Shown here piece by piece: positions 46,664-55,293 of a DNA stretch of 64,000 nt. The DNA is from Pseudomonas putida (lineage in GTDB: Bacteria; Pseudomonadota; Gammaproteobacteria; Pseudomonadales; Pseudomonadaceae): the NCBI GenBank assembly GCA_041879295.1, contig CP047152.1:2609501-2673500 (forward strand), given 5' to 3'. The translations under genes and the position numbers were made by a program. The notes under the pieces are model-generated. The model did not search any database, had not been told where the DNA came from, and saw only the letters and a program-made list of their open reading frames with translations. Positions within the stretch are counted from its first letter, which is position 1. Each line of letters starts with the position of its first letter.

Positions 46664-47635
46664 TCAGCGGGTTTCAATTTGCGCCTGCAACTGTCCGCCG
46701 ACAATGGATATTTCTTTGAACTGTTCGCCCTCGCGCAGCACGAACAGCGCGTCCATCCCGCGCTCCTGAGCCAGACGAGGGCCTTCGGTTTCGCCCAGGA
46801 CCATCAGCGCCGTGGCCCAGGCATCGGCGAGCATGCACGAGGCCGCCACCACGGTGACGGCGGCGAGCGAGTTGCGCAGTGGCGCGCCGGTGGCCGGGTT
46901 CATGGTGTGAGCATAGGACTGACCGGCCACGTCGACCCACTGTCGGTAGTCGCCGGAGGTCGCGATTGAGGTATCGCTAAGTTCCATCACACCCATGACT
47001 TCACGCACGCCCCTTTTGGGCTTTTCCAGGGCCACGACCCAGCATTGTCCGTCAGGTTTGACGCCCCGGGCGCGCATTTCGCCATCGATACCGACCAGGT
47101 AGCGAGTGATACCTGACCCTTCCAGGCAACGGGCCAGTTCATCCACGCCAAAACCTTTGGCAATCCCACTCAAGTCAAGGTTCGCCGGCGCGCGCTTGCG
47201 TACCTGATTGCGTTGTGGCTCAACCTCCAATGCGGCGTCGGCTGACAGCCAGGTGCGCGGCGCAATTGTGCCGATTCCCTGCGCTGTGACCTGCCGCGCC
47301 GCTGGGCCGAAGCCCCACGCGTTCACCAGGTCACCAACAGCGATGTCGAAGGCGCCGCCGGTTTGCCGGCTGACGCGCAATGCAGCAGACAGCACCGTGG
47401 TCAGTTCGTTGGGTACCGACACCCATTGCTGCTCGGGGGCGGCATTGAGGCGGTTAAGGTCCGAGTCGGGTTTCCAGGTGGACATTTGCTGGTCCACCCG
47501 GGCCACGGCGCGGGCAAGTTGCTGGCCAATTTCGTCGGTATCAAGCCCGGCCCCGGCATAAAACAGGGCGGTGTAGCGGCTGCCCATGGTTTCGCCGTTC
47601 AGGCTGTAACGCTGCAACTCAGTAGACATCTTCAC
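46664..47635 (-). CDS. apbE: ApbE FAD:protein FMN transferase, without signal peptide
   Basis: 323 residues (GTG 47635 or ATG 47629). NGETMGSRYTALFY, FDIAVGDLVNAWGFGP, ANLDLSGIAKGFGVDELA, SYAHTMNPATGAPL and the metal-binding MLADAWATALMVLG are the ApbE core. It transfers FMN from FAD to Ser/Thr of target proteins. Most ApbE proteins are periplasmic lipoproteins; here nothing precedes the mature-like N-terminus, and upstream in-frame sequence is blocked. The gene overlaps the reductase gene by 17 bases. The likely target is the DUF2271 protein encoded two genes upstream. Confidence 0.93.
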   Translation of the reverse strand: MKMSTELQRYSLNGETMGSRYTALFYAGAGLDTDEIGQQLARAVARVDQQMSTWKPDSDLNRLNAAPEQQWVSVPNELTTVLSAALRVSRQTGGAFDIAVGDLVNAWGFGPAARQVTAQGIGTIAPRTWLSADAALEVEPQRNQVRKRAPANLDLSGIAKGFGVDELARCLEGSGITRYLVGIDGEMRARGVKPDGQCWVVALEKPKRGVREVMGVMELSDTSIATSGDYRQWVDVAGQSYAHTMNPATGAPLRNSLAAVTVVAASCMLADAWATALMVLGETEGPRLAQERGMDALFVLREGEQFKEISIVGGQLQAQIETR

Positions 47636-49799
47636 GGTAGCGTCCTTGTGCCTTGAGGGTCAGCACGCTGAGGTTGAGGGGCGCCAAGACTTCATCCAGG
47701 GCCTGCATTACGCCTTTGGCCATTTCGCGACTGCCACACACCAGCACTTGGGCACCTTTTTCAATCAGCCGGCGCAAGGCGAGGGCATCACTGATCAGCC
47801 GGTCTTGTACGTAGCTGCGCTCCGGGACCTGAGAAAAGGCGGCGTGCAATTGCGTAAGGCGGCGGTCCGACAAGAATTGGTTGAGTTCCGGTTCGTAGAG
47901 AAAGTCCGAGGCCGGGTTGCGCCCGCCCCAATACAAGTGCATCGGGTGTCGGGCCTTGTTGTTGCGGATAAAGCCGGCCAAAGGACCGATACCGGTACCG
48001 GCGCCGATCAGGATTACCGGGTGCGTGCCCGATGCCGGACGAAATTGCGGGTTGGGCTGAATGAAGGCGTCAATCTGCGCGCCAATGTCCAGGCCGTGAA
48101 GAAACTCCGAGCACATGCCCCCGTTGTGTTTACGCACACAGATCTCGAGCACGCCGTCCTGGGAACCGCTGGCCAGCGAGTAGAAGCGCGGGATTGGGCT
48201 GCCCGGGGGCAGAATCCCGACCAGGTCGCCGGCCAGAAAGCTCGGCAGTCCGCCGCGCGCTTTGAAGCGCAGGACATGGGTCGGTGCATTTACCTGTTCG
48301 CCATAGGCAATCCGCTCTGTCAGCTCTAGTGAATGGGTACGCGGCCGCTGCGGGGTATGAACCAGCGCCAGCGCGTGCCCCAACACGTCGCCCAACGCGT
48401 GGCCCCAGCGCGCAAACTCCTGAGGGGACTGGCGGTTGACGGTTTCCAGCCCCAGCAATGGCGAGCCACCGGCCTGCAACATGGCGTCCTGCACTTGATG
48501 GGCGTACTGACAGAACTGCGCAAACTGGCGGTCGCCCAGGCCCAGCACCGCAAAGGGTAGGCCGGGCTTGATGCCGGTTTTGGCCAGCCGCGCCAGGAAC
48601 TGCGAAGCCGAGGCCGGCGCATCGCCGTCACCGTGGGTCGCGGTGAGGATGAACACCCGTTGGGCACTACGGTAATCGCCCAACCAGTCGTTCATCGCCG
48701 CGCTGTGCACCTGATGGCCGCTCTGGTGCAAGGCGTCATGCAAGGTTTTGGCAAAACCCCAGGTGCTGTTGTTTTCACTGCCCACCAGAATCACGCTGTC
48801 GGCGGCATGCGCAGGGCTGTTGTGGCGGAGGCTCGGGCCAGCCTTGCGGCGGCGCCACCATAATAGAACGCCGGTCACGCTCATCAACGGCACGCAGAGG
48901 GCGCAGAGCCCGAGCAACAGGCCCAGCCACCAGAGGCCTTCGCCAGTGTGCAACTGGTAGACCAATTCATAGAGGTTGAGCATCGGGTCGTGGGCTTGAT
49001 AGGACAGCAAGGCGCCGCTGGCCTGATCCACGTAGCCGTCGCCCTGTGCTGTGCGCAGGGAATACACATCGCGGGGGTTGCCGGGGCTCGGGTAGACCAG
49101 CTCGCGCAAGTCGTTCAAGTCGGTGGCCTGCAAGGCCTGCAGCTTCGCCACCGGCAAGGCCGGACCGGCGCTGACGTGCGCAGGGAAGGCGGGTTCACCT
49201 TGACTGCCGTCGGCGATAAAACCAAACGTGGTGGCGGACATGTAGGCCCCGCTCAGTGCCGACAACAACAGCCCGAGCAAGGCCAGTCGCCCGACTTCAG
49301 CATGCCAGCGCTGGCTGAAAGTGCCCCGCAGCGGCCGCAGCAGGTTGCGCCAGCCACCCAGGCGTCGGGCCAGCAATAGCGCGCCGGACACTGACAGCGC
49401 CAGCATGAGCAGGGCACCAACACCCGATACGCCATGGCCCGGCGTGCCAAGGAACAGCGAGCGGTGCAGGTCTTTCACCCAGCGGGTGAACGCGGATGGC
49501 TCGTAAGGGGCGAGCCCTTGGCCGGTCAGTGGGTCGACCTTCTCCGCCCCGGCCTTGCCGTTCTGGTTGTAGTAGACGATCACCGTGCCGGACGCTGAGC
49601 GCTGGATCTGCTCCACCCCCGTAAAGTGGCTGGCAACGCGCCCGGCAAGTTGGCCGACGTTGAGTTGCCCGGCAGAAGTGGACGTATTGTGCAGACGTTC
49701 CAGCGCCGGCTCGACAGACAGGATCGCGCCGCTGATGGCCAATACCATGACCAACAGGGCGGCGATCAGGCCAGGAAGGGAATGGAACTGACGAAGCAT
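47619..49799 (-). CDS. PepSY membrane - flavodoxin - FNR-type reductase fusion
   Basis: 726 residues from ATG 49799 (GGAGG before it). Residues 1-345 are a PepSY_TM domain with four helices (about 9-30, 130-150, 175-195, 315-340); 355-500 a flavodoxin domain (ILVGSENNSTWGFAKTLHDAL; FILTATHGDGDAP); 510-726 a sulfite-reductase-type FAD/NAD(P) domain with RFYSLASGS, GGMCSEFL and NADPH loop GAGTGIGPLAGFI. Electrons from cytoplasmic NADPH would pass through FAD and FMN to the membrane and the periplasm. Coupled to apbE behind it and to DUF2271 ahead of it (25 bases). Ferric or flavin reduction is a plausible output. Confidence 0.92.
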   Translation of the reverse strand: MLRQFHSLPGLIAALLVMVLAISGAILSVEPALERLHNTSTSAGQLNVGQLAGRVASHFTGVEQIQRSASGTVIVYYNQNGKAGAEKVDPLTGQGLAPYEPSAFTRWVKDLHRSLFLGTPGHGVSGVGALLMLALSVSGALLLARRLGGWRNLLRPLRGTFSQRWHAEVGRLALLGLLLSALSGAYMSATTFGFIADGSQGEPAFPAHVSAGPALPVAKLQALQATDLNDLRELVYPSPGNPRDVYSLRTAQGDGYVDQASGALLSYQAHDPMLNLYELVYQLHTGEGLWWLGLLLGLCALCVPLMSVTGVLLWWRRRKAGPSLRHNSPAHAADSVILVGSENNSTWGFAKTLHDALHQSGHQVHSAAMNDWLGDYRSAQRVFILTATHGDGDAPASASQFLARLAKTGIKPGLPFAVLGLGDRQFAQFCQYAHQVQDAMLQAGGSPLLGLETVNRQSPQEFARWGHALGDVLGHALALVHTPQRPRTHSLELTERIAYGEQVNAPTHVLRFKARGGLPSFLAGDLVGILPPGSPIPRFYSLASGSQDGVLEICVRKHNGGMCSEFLHGLDIGAQIDAFIQPNPQFRPASGTHPVILIGAGTGIGPLAGFIRNNKARHPMHLYWGGRNPASDFLYEPELNQFLSDRRLTQLHAAFSQVPERSYVQDRLISDALALRRLIEKGAQVLVCGSREMAKGVMQALDEVLAPLNLSVLTLKAQGRYREDVY

Positions 49800-49824
49800 G
49801 TTCAGCCTCCGGAGGTGGCGGGTG

Positions 49825-50295
49825 CTACAGATCGTAAGTAAAGGAGTCGACGTAGCCACTGCCGGTCGCGGGCTTGCCTGCACCCTTGGATGTCAGCGGC
49901 ACGCTGACATCGCCGCGGGCGTCGCGTTTGTCCTCGACGGCGCTGTCGATGCGGATCTGATACCCGGCATCAATCAGGGTGTCCGCCAGTTCTACGCTGA
50001 CTTTCAGCGTGCGCCCACTGCCGACGCTGGCGCCGCTGACCCCGTCGAACTCGCTCGGGTTCATCCCGCTGCCACGGGCCCAGTCGGCCAGGTGCTTGTA
50101 ATATTTGGCCTTCTTGCCGGCCACCCAGAGGGTTTTCTGGTACTGGCCATTGGCGTCGGTGACGTAGATCGCCAGGTAGGCATCATTGCCGCTGTAGTCC
50201 TTGAGCTGCGTGGTCAAGGTCACTTCACGGGCCTGGGCCAGCGCCGGCAGGGTAATGGCGCCGATGAGGCAGGTTGCTGCGATGATCTTTTTCAT
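49825..50295 (-). CDS. DUF2271 periplasmic protein, probable flavinylated electron carrier
   Basis: 156 residues from ATG 50295 (GAGGA before it). Sec signal peptide KKIIAATCLIGAITLPALAQA (cleavage near residue 22), then a DUF2271 domain (REVTLTTQLKDYSG; AYLAIYVTDANGQYQKTLWVAG; YYKHLADWARGSG). Residues 84-90 read D-G-V-S-G-A-S, which fits the ApbE target pattern D-x-x-(S/T)-G-A-(S/T), with S90 as the predicted FMN attachment site. It precedes the PepSY-reductase gene by 25 bases and has its own copy of the TTCAG-N6-GTCAG motif 45 bases upstream. Confidence 0.88.
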   Translation of the reverse strand: MKKIIAATCLIGAITLPALAQAREVTLTTQLKDYSGNDAYLAIYVTDANGQYQKTLWVAGKKAKYYKHLADWARGSGMNPSEFDGVSGASVGSGRTLKVSVELADTLIDAGYQIRIDSAVEDKRDARGDVSVPLTSKGAGKPATGSGYVDSFTYDL

Positions 50296-50340
50296 GAGCG
50301 TGTCCTCTTGATCGTTAGGTCGAGAGCCTGGACCTGCCGG

Positions 50341-50356
50341 CTGACAGCAACCTGAA
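50341..50356 (-). promoter_or_regulatory. response-regulator box 1 (before DUF2271 gene)
   Basis: On the minus strand TTCAG-GTTGCT-GTCAG. The half sites repeat at 11 bases, one helix turn, as for OmpR-type regulators. It ends 45 bases before the DUF2271 ATG. Confidence 0.65.
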
Positions 50357-50386
50357 CGGCAGGAAAATTCATAGACAGGTGAGTTG

Positions 50387-50710
50387 TCATTCGGCGAGCG
50401 GGCTGCCGAGATAGTCCCTGGCGTCGCCGTCATTGCGGAAATGGACCTCGAGTGTCCTCAGGTGCAGCGATGCCGGGGAGTAGCTGGCTTCGATGTCATT
50501 GCCTTTGCGGTCCTGGCCCTTGAGTTCGTAACAGCCATCGTCGACCTTGATGCGCTGCACGCGCCAACCGTATTGCCGCTCTACCTGCTGACGCAGGGTT
50601 TCGCGAGGTTGCCAGTCGCTGACCGGGTCGCTGCAGTCGTCACCGGCCAGGGCGTAACCGCTGAGCAGCAAGCCCATCAGCGTGGCATTGGCAATAAAAC
50701 CTGATTTCAT
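50387..50710 (-). CDS. small periplasmic PepSY-domain protein
   Basis: 107 residues. Signal peptide KSGFIANATLMGLLLSGYALA, then a single PepSY domain (ETLRQQVERQYGWRVQRIKVDDGCYELKGQDRKGNDIEASY). It has two cysteines (C26, C59) likely to form a disulfide. It is the first gene of the minus-strand redox operon, 91 bases before DUF2271, and divergent from the two-component system. PepSY proteins of this type often bind or modulate membrane redox partners or sensors; the exact job is unknown. Confidence 0.85.
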   Translation of the reverse strand: MKSGFIANATLMGLLLSGYALAGDDCSDPVSDWQPRETLRQQVERQYGWRVQRIKVDDGCYELKGQDRKGNDIEASYSPASLHLRTLEVHFRNDGDARDYLGSPLAE

Positions 50711-50761
50711 GACTTGTCTCCTGTCGAGGGCGGCGTCTGTGGCATAACCTAAAGGGCCTTC

Positions 50762-50777
50762 CTGACAGCCAGCTGAA
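50762..50777 (-). promoter_or_regulatory. response-regulator box 2 (before PepSY gene)
   Basis: On the minus strand TTCAG-CTGGCT-GTCAG, ending 51 bases before the PepSY ATG. It matches box 1 at 14 of 16 positions. Confidence 0.65.
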
Positions 50778-50779
50778 TT

Positions 50780-50795
50780 TTCAGATTCACGTCAG
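50780..50795 (+). promoter_or_regulatory. response-regulator box 3 (before RR gene)
   Basis: On the plus strand TTCAG-ATTCAC-GTCAG, ending 47 bases before the regulator ATG. It is arranged head to head with box 2, so that one bound region could drive both directions. Confidence 0.65.
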
Positions 50796-50842
50796 GCAAG
50801 GCGATTAAGGTGCTGCAAGACAACCATCACAGGAGGTGTCAG

Positions 50843-51502
50843 ATGCGGGTTCTACTGGTCGAGGACGCTCCTGGCCTGGGTGAAGCGGTGCGCGAGCAGA
50901 TTGCCGATGATGGCCACGCCGTCGATTGGGTACAGCGCTTGGACCACGCGCGCAACAGCGTCCGCAGCACGCCTTACGACTTGATCTTGCTGGACCTGAT
51001 GCTCCCGGACGGGCGCGGGTTGGATTTTCTGCGTCAACAACGCTCGGCAGGAGACGTGACCCCGGTGATTATCCTGACCGCCCAGGATCAGATTTCCGAT
51101 CGTATCGCCGGCCTCAACGCCGGTGCCGATGACTACCTGGTCAAACCGTTCGACCTGTTTGAACTCTCGGCCCGCGTGGCAGCGGTGGGGCGGCGTTATA
51201 GCGGCAATCCCAATCCACAGATCAAACTCGGTGATTTGCAGGTCGACATGAGTGCCCGCACGGTGCAACGGGGCAGTGCCACGGTGGACCTCACGGCGCG
51301 GGAGTGGGCGCTGTTCGAGGCGTTTGTGCAACGCCCCGGCGCGCTACTGTCCAAGTCGCAGCTCGAAGAGCGGCTGTATGCTTTTGGCGCCGAAATCGAG
51401 AGCAATACCATCGAGGTATACATCAGCCGTCTGCGTAAAAAACTCGGACGCGAGCTGATCGAAACCGTGCGAGGCATGGGCTATCGGTTAATGTCCGCAT
51501 GA
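50843..51502 (+). CDS. OmpR-family response regulator of the redox locus
   Basis: 219 residues from ATG 50843 with AGGAGG nine bases upstream; ATG-like starts further up (50810) lack such a site. The receiver has E8/D9, the phosphoacceptor in LLDLMLPDGRG and the Lys in DDYLVKPF; the winged helix follows from LTAREWALFEAF to VRGMGYRL. It resembles QseB/PmrA-type regulators. It overlaps the kinase start by ATGA. The three TTCAG-N6-GTCAG boxes are its likely targets. Confidence 0.94.
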   Translation: MRVLLVEDAPGLGEAVREQIADDGHAVDWVQRLDHARNSVRSTPYDLILLDLMLPDGRGLDFLRQQRSAGDVTPVIILTAQDQISDRIAGLNAGADDYLVKPFDLFELSARVAAVGRRYSGNPNPQIKLGDLQVDMSARTVQRGSATVDLTAREWALFEAFVQRPGALLSKSQLEERLYAFGAEIESNTIEVYISRLRKKLGRELIETVRGMGYRLMSA

Positions 51503-52833
51503 AGCCTTCTTCGAGCCTGCAAATACGTCTCGGTCTAGGGCTGACGCTTGGTATGACTTTACTCTGGCTGGTGGCGACAGTGGGTGCCTGGCTAGTGGTG
51601 CGGCATGAGTTGAACGAAGCGTTCGATAGCGCGTTGGAAGAAACTGCACAACGCATTCTGCCCTTGGCCGTGCTGGAAATCAGCAACCGGGAAGAATCCC
51701 GGACAGCACAACACGTCGCGACACTGAAGATGCACAAGGAATACCTGACTTACCTGGTGCGCGATGCCAAGGGCAAGATTCTGATGCAATCTCACGACGC
51801 CAACCCGCAGATTTTCAACCGACAACCAACTGAAGGCTTCTCCACTTCTGAAAAGTACCGATTGTATGGCGCTAGCGCATTGCGTCAGACGCTGTTCATC
51901 GAGGTGGCCGAACCGCTTGGTCATCGTCGTGAAGCCGCGCGGGAGGCCTTGTTTGCGTTGTTGTTGCCCCTCATGGTGTTGATTCCTGTCAGCCTGGTGG
52001 GTACCTGGTTATTGGTGCGTTTCAGCCTGCGCAGCGTGCTGGCTTACCGTCGTGCCATTGAAGCGCGCGGTGTGGGTGACCTGTCTCCGATCAAGGTGGA
52101 GCACCTGCCTGCAGAAATCGATCCGTTGGCTGAGGCGGTCAATCACCTGCTGGAGCGCTTACGCAACGCCCTTGAGGCCGAGCGCAGCTTTACCGCCAAC
52201 AGCGCCCACGAACTACGCACACCATTGGCCTCGACCCTGGCGCAGATCCAGCGGTTACACCACGAAGCGCCGGAGGGGCCGCTGCGAGTACGTGCACAGA
52301 AGATCGAACACGCGTTGCATGAGCTTTCAAGGCTTTCAGAAAAGCTCATGCAGTTGGCCAAAGCCGAGGGCGGCGGGCTGTTGTCCGAAACGCCACAAGA
52401 CCTGATCCCGTTGCTTGCCCATGGCGTGGACGAGTGGAACCAACGCAGCGGGCAGCGCATCGAGTTGCGGTTGCCAAGCCAGACCAGCGTGTATTCGATC
52501 ATTGACCCGGACGCCTTTGGCATCCTGCTGCGCAACCTGATTGAGAATGCGCTGAAGTATGGTGCAACGGACCAGCCGGTCGAAGTCAGCCTCACCGAGC
52601 AGGCACAGCTGCGGGTAGTCAATAGTGGCCCGGCAGTGCCGCAGCCTGTATTAGAACACCTGACCGAGCGTTTTGTGCGTGGTCACAGTGAGATCAGTGG
52701 TTCGGGGCTGGGCTTGGCGATTGCCAAAACCATCGTGCAGGGGGTAAACGCGCGGATGAAATTGGTCTCCCCGGCAACAGGTCGACAGGATGGGTTTGAA
52801 GTCTGCATCTGGTTACCGCTTGCCCCATCATGA
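51499..52833 (+). CDS. sensor histidine kinase of the redox locus (QseC-like)
   Basis: 444 residues. Membrane helix at about 10-32, periplasmic domain to about 150, second helix near 155-175, HAMP, then HisKA with H232-region SAHELRTPLAST and HATPase_c with NLIENALKYG and GSGLGLAIAKTIV. The G1 box is weak (VVNSGPAVP instead of DNGPGI), which is a departure from the family norm. It pairs with the preceding regulator through the ATGA overlap. The stimulus may be metal, redox state or a small molecule in the periplasm. Confidence 0.92.
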   Translation: MKPSSSLQIRLGLGLTLGMTLLWLVATVGAWLVVRHELNEAFDSALEETAQRILPLAVLEISNREESRTAQHVATLKMHKEYLTYLVRDAKGKILMQSHDANPQIFNRQPTEGFSTSEKYRLYGASALRQTLFIEVAEPLGHRREAAREALFALLLPLMVLIPVSLVGTWLLVRFSLRSVLAYRRAIEARGVGDLSPIKVEHLPAEIDPLAEAVNHLLERLRNALEAERSFTANSAHELRTPLASTLAQIQRLHHEAPEGPLRVRAQKIEHALHELSRLSEKLMQLAKAEGGGLLSETPQDLIPLLAHGVDEWNQRSGQRIELRLPSQTSVYSIIDPDAFGILLRNLIENALKYGATDQPVEVSLTEQAQLRVVNSGPAVPQPVLEHLTERFVRGHSEISGSGLGLAIAKTIVQGVNARMKLVSPATGRQDGFEVCIWLPLAPS

Positions 52834-52852
52834 AAGTCCATGGGGCTCGCTA

Positions 52853-54235
52853 TCAGGCGCTCAGCACTCGTTTCAACACTTCGTAAATCCTGGCATCAGC
52901 CGATTGGGCAACGTTGAAACGGATGAAATCACCCGCAGTCATGGACTGGCTAAACGCATTTCCGGGCGCCAGCACTACACCTTCATTCAAGCAAGCCCGG
53001 GCCAGCGTGGCTGCATCCGTGCCTTGAGGGAGTTGGCACCAGACATACATGCCTGACTGGGGCGTTATCCAGGGCTTGATACCAACGGCCCTTAGTTTCG
53101 CTACCGTTCTCTCCATGGCCTCGGCCAGCCTGAGGCGAACGCTTTCCATGTGTTTGCGGTACCCGCTATCGGTAATCGCCAGATGGATGATGTCCGCGGC
53201 CAGGCGGCCACCCCCGAATGTAGTCGCAATCTTGAGATCGACCAGGCTCTGGATCCAGTCACTGCGAGCCGCGATGTAGCCGCATCGAATCGACGCGGAG
53301 ATGGTTTTGGAAAAACTGCCTATCTGGATGACACGAGAGAGACCATCGAAGGCAGACAGCCGTGGCGCTGGTGCATTCTCGAAATCCCCGAAGATGTCGT
53401 CCTCTACAATCACCAGGCTGGAGTTGTCGGCCAGCTTCAGCAGCCTGTGCGCCGTGACCGGAGACAGGGTGGCGCCGGTTGGGTTATGGATGCCTGCATT
53501 TGTTATGTACAACCGGGGAGCATGCGCTAGCAGGGCAGCGCCAAAAGCATCGATGTCCGGGCCCGTTGCCGTATAGGGTACGCCTACGATGTTGACCCTG
53601 TGCGCTTTGAGCAGTGCGTGAAAATTGAAATAGCAGGGGTCGTCGACCAGCACGGTGTCCCCCGGTTCCAGCAGAAAACGGCAGATCAGGTCGATGGCGT
53701 GGGTGCCGGACTCCGTGAGCATGATCTGCTCGAGAGGGGCTTCGATCCCGATGCCTGTCAGCCTTCGTGACAAGAATTGCCTGAGTGGCAGATGCCCAAG
53801 CGGTGAGGCGTACTCAGTCAGTTTCAGCGTGTCAGAACGGGCAACGGTTCGAAGCGCTTTCCGCAAGCCCGCTTCGAACATCCAGGAGGGAGGTAGCCAC
53901 CCGCACCCCGGTTTCAACGCATCGCTAGCGGTTTCAAGCGACTGGCGGGAGATCCACAGCGGGTCCACTTCACGATCAAGCCTGGGGCCTAGTTCGGTGA
54001 GTACCAAGGGCGCCACTGGTCCGGCTACGTAAAAGCCGGAGCCAGGGCGAGAATTGAGTACACCCTCTGCCATCAACCTTTCATAGGCCTCAAGAACCGT
54101 AGAAACCGACACTTGCATGGTCTGCGCCATAGCGCGGACCGAGGGAATTCTCGCGCCTGGTGTGTAGGTTCGAGAGGCGATCCGCGACTGGATTTCACCC
54201 ATGACAGCTCGAATTCGCGTTCCGTCCCGTTTCAT
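52853..54235 (-). CDS. MocR-type (GntR HTH + aminotransferase) regulator
   Basis: 460 residues from ATG 54235; the long upstream extension (to 54541) is antisense to the EamA gene and unlikely. N-terminal GntR helix-turn-helix (SRIASRTYTPGARIPSVRAMAQTMQVSVSTVLEAYERLMAEG) is fused to a fold-I aminotransferase domain with AGIHNPTGATL and the PLP lysine in GSFSKTISASIRCGY. Such regulators sense a PLP-linked amine or amino acid and control the divergent gene, here the EamA transporter. Confidence 0.9.
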   Translation of the reverse strand: MKRDGTRIRAVMGEIQSRIASRTYTPGARIPSVRAMAQTMQVSVSTVLEAYERLMAEGVLNSRPGSGFYVAGPVAPLVLTELGPRLDREVDPLWISRQSLETASDALKPGCGWLPPSWMFEAGLRKALRTVARSDTLKLTEYASPLGHLPLRQFLSRRLTGIGIEAPLEQIMLTESGTHAIDLICRFLLEPGDTVLVDDPCYFNFHALLKAHRVNIVGVPYTATGPDIDAFGAALLAHAPRLYITNAGIHNPTGATLSPVTAHRLLKLADNSSLVIVEDDIFGDFENAPAPRLSAFDGLSRVIQIGSFSKTISASIRCGYIAARSDWIQSLVDLKIATTFGGGRLAADIIHLAITDSGYRKHMESVRLRLAEAMERTVAKLRAVGIKPWITPQSGMYVWCQLPQGTDAATLARACLNEGVVLAPGNAFSQSMTAGDFIRFNVAQSADARIYEVLKRVLSA

Positions 54236-54356
54236 CGCACCCTCAACTGTGCTGGAGTCATATGCATAACAGTTTGGTTGAAGTGTATTGGATTGTACAT
54301 GGCCTGGGTGAGCCTGTCGGTGATGTACTGAGCCTTGGCTTATCGAGGACTTACCG

Positions 54357-55223
54357 ATGGAAAAATCAGCAAGCGGGTGGATCAACGGCTTCATAGGCGT
54401 CGCCATCTTTGCGGGTTCGTTGCCGGCAACCCGAGTGGCAGTGGCCGACTTCGAACCGACGTTCCTCACCTGTGCCCGGGCAACCATTGCCGCCATGCTG
54501 GGCGCGCTTTTTCTGATCGTGCTACGCCAGCCTCGACCCAAACGGAAGGACTTGTCGCCCTTGGCCGTAACAGCGCTCGGCGTTGTTATCGGTTTCCCGC
54601 TACTGACCGCATTTGCCCTTCAGCACATCAGTTCTGCTCACTCCATTGTCTTTGTCGGGCTCCTGCCATTGTGTACCGCAGGCTTTGCCGTTCTGCGGGG
54701 CGGTGAACGACCTCGGCCATTGTTCTGGCTGTTCTCGTTGACAGGTGCCGGGTTGGTCGCTGGCTATGCCTTGATGAACGGAGGTGAGGCATCGGCGGTG
54801 GGCGATCTGCTGATGTTGGCTGCGGTTGCGGTCTGTGGGTTGGGTTATGCCGAAGGCGCGCGCCTGTCGCGGACATTGGGGGGATGGCAGGTGATCAGCT
54901 GGGCATTGCTGGTAGCGTTACCGTTCATGCTGCTGCTGACGGTGGTCAATCTTCCAGCCCCTGATGACTTTGCCAGGGTAAGTGCCCCTGCGTGGCTCAG
55001 CTTTGGCTACGTTTCACTGTTCAGCATGCTGATCGGGTTTGTGTTCTGGTACCGAGGGCTCGTCCAGGGGGGGATTGCGGCTGTGGGCCAACTGCAACTG
55101 TTTCAGCCCTTCATGGGGCTTGGGCTGGCAGCGTTGCTTCTGCACGAGCATGTCAGCTGGACGATGCTGCTCGTGACGCTGGGTGCTGTCATCTGCGTTT
55201 ACGGGGCTAAGAAATATGCCTAA
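54357..55223 (+). CDS. EamA/DMT-superfamily exporter
   Basis: 288 residues, ten membrane segments in two EamA repeats (about 8-140 and 150-285; GSLPATRVAVADFEPTFLTCARATIAAMLG and GEASAVGDLLMLAAVAVCGLGYAEGARLS). It probably exports a small metabolite or amino acid. Start ATG 54357 has GAGGA before it. The divergent MocR gene, 121 bases away, is the likely regulator; the gap contains TGTATTGGATTGTACA with partial direct repeats that could be its site. Confidence 0.88.
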   Translation: MEKSASGWINGFIGVAIFAGSLPATRVAVADFEPTFLTCARATIAAMLGALFLIVLRQPRPKRKDLSPLAVTALGVVIGFPLLTAFALQHISSAHSIVFVGLLPLCTAGFAVLRGGERPRPLFWLFSLTGAGLVAGYALMNGGEASAVGDLLMLAAVAVCGLGYAEGARLSRTLGGWQVISWALLVALPFMLLLTVVNLPAPDDFARVSAPAWLSFGYVSLFSMLIGFVFWYRGLVQGGIAAVGQLQLFQPFMGLGLAALLLHEHVSWTMLLVTLGAVICVYGAKKYA

Positions 55224-55259
55224 GTACAGCGTCATTCCCTGTCAAACAAGGTTGGATGT

Positions 55260-55285
55260 AGCCCGGCGCCGTCTGACGCCGGGCT
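55260..55285. terminator. hairpin between convergent EamA and cynS genes
   Basis: AGCCCGGCG/CGCCGGGCT, nine-base perfect stem with an eight-base loop, no marked T-run. Likely a shared terminator. Confidence 0.6.
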
Positions 55286-55293
55286 GAATTGCA

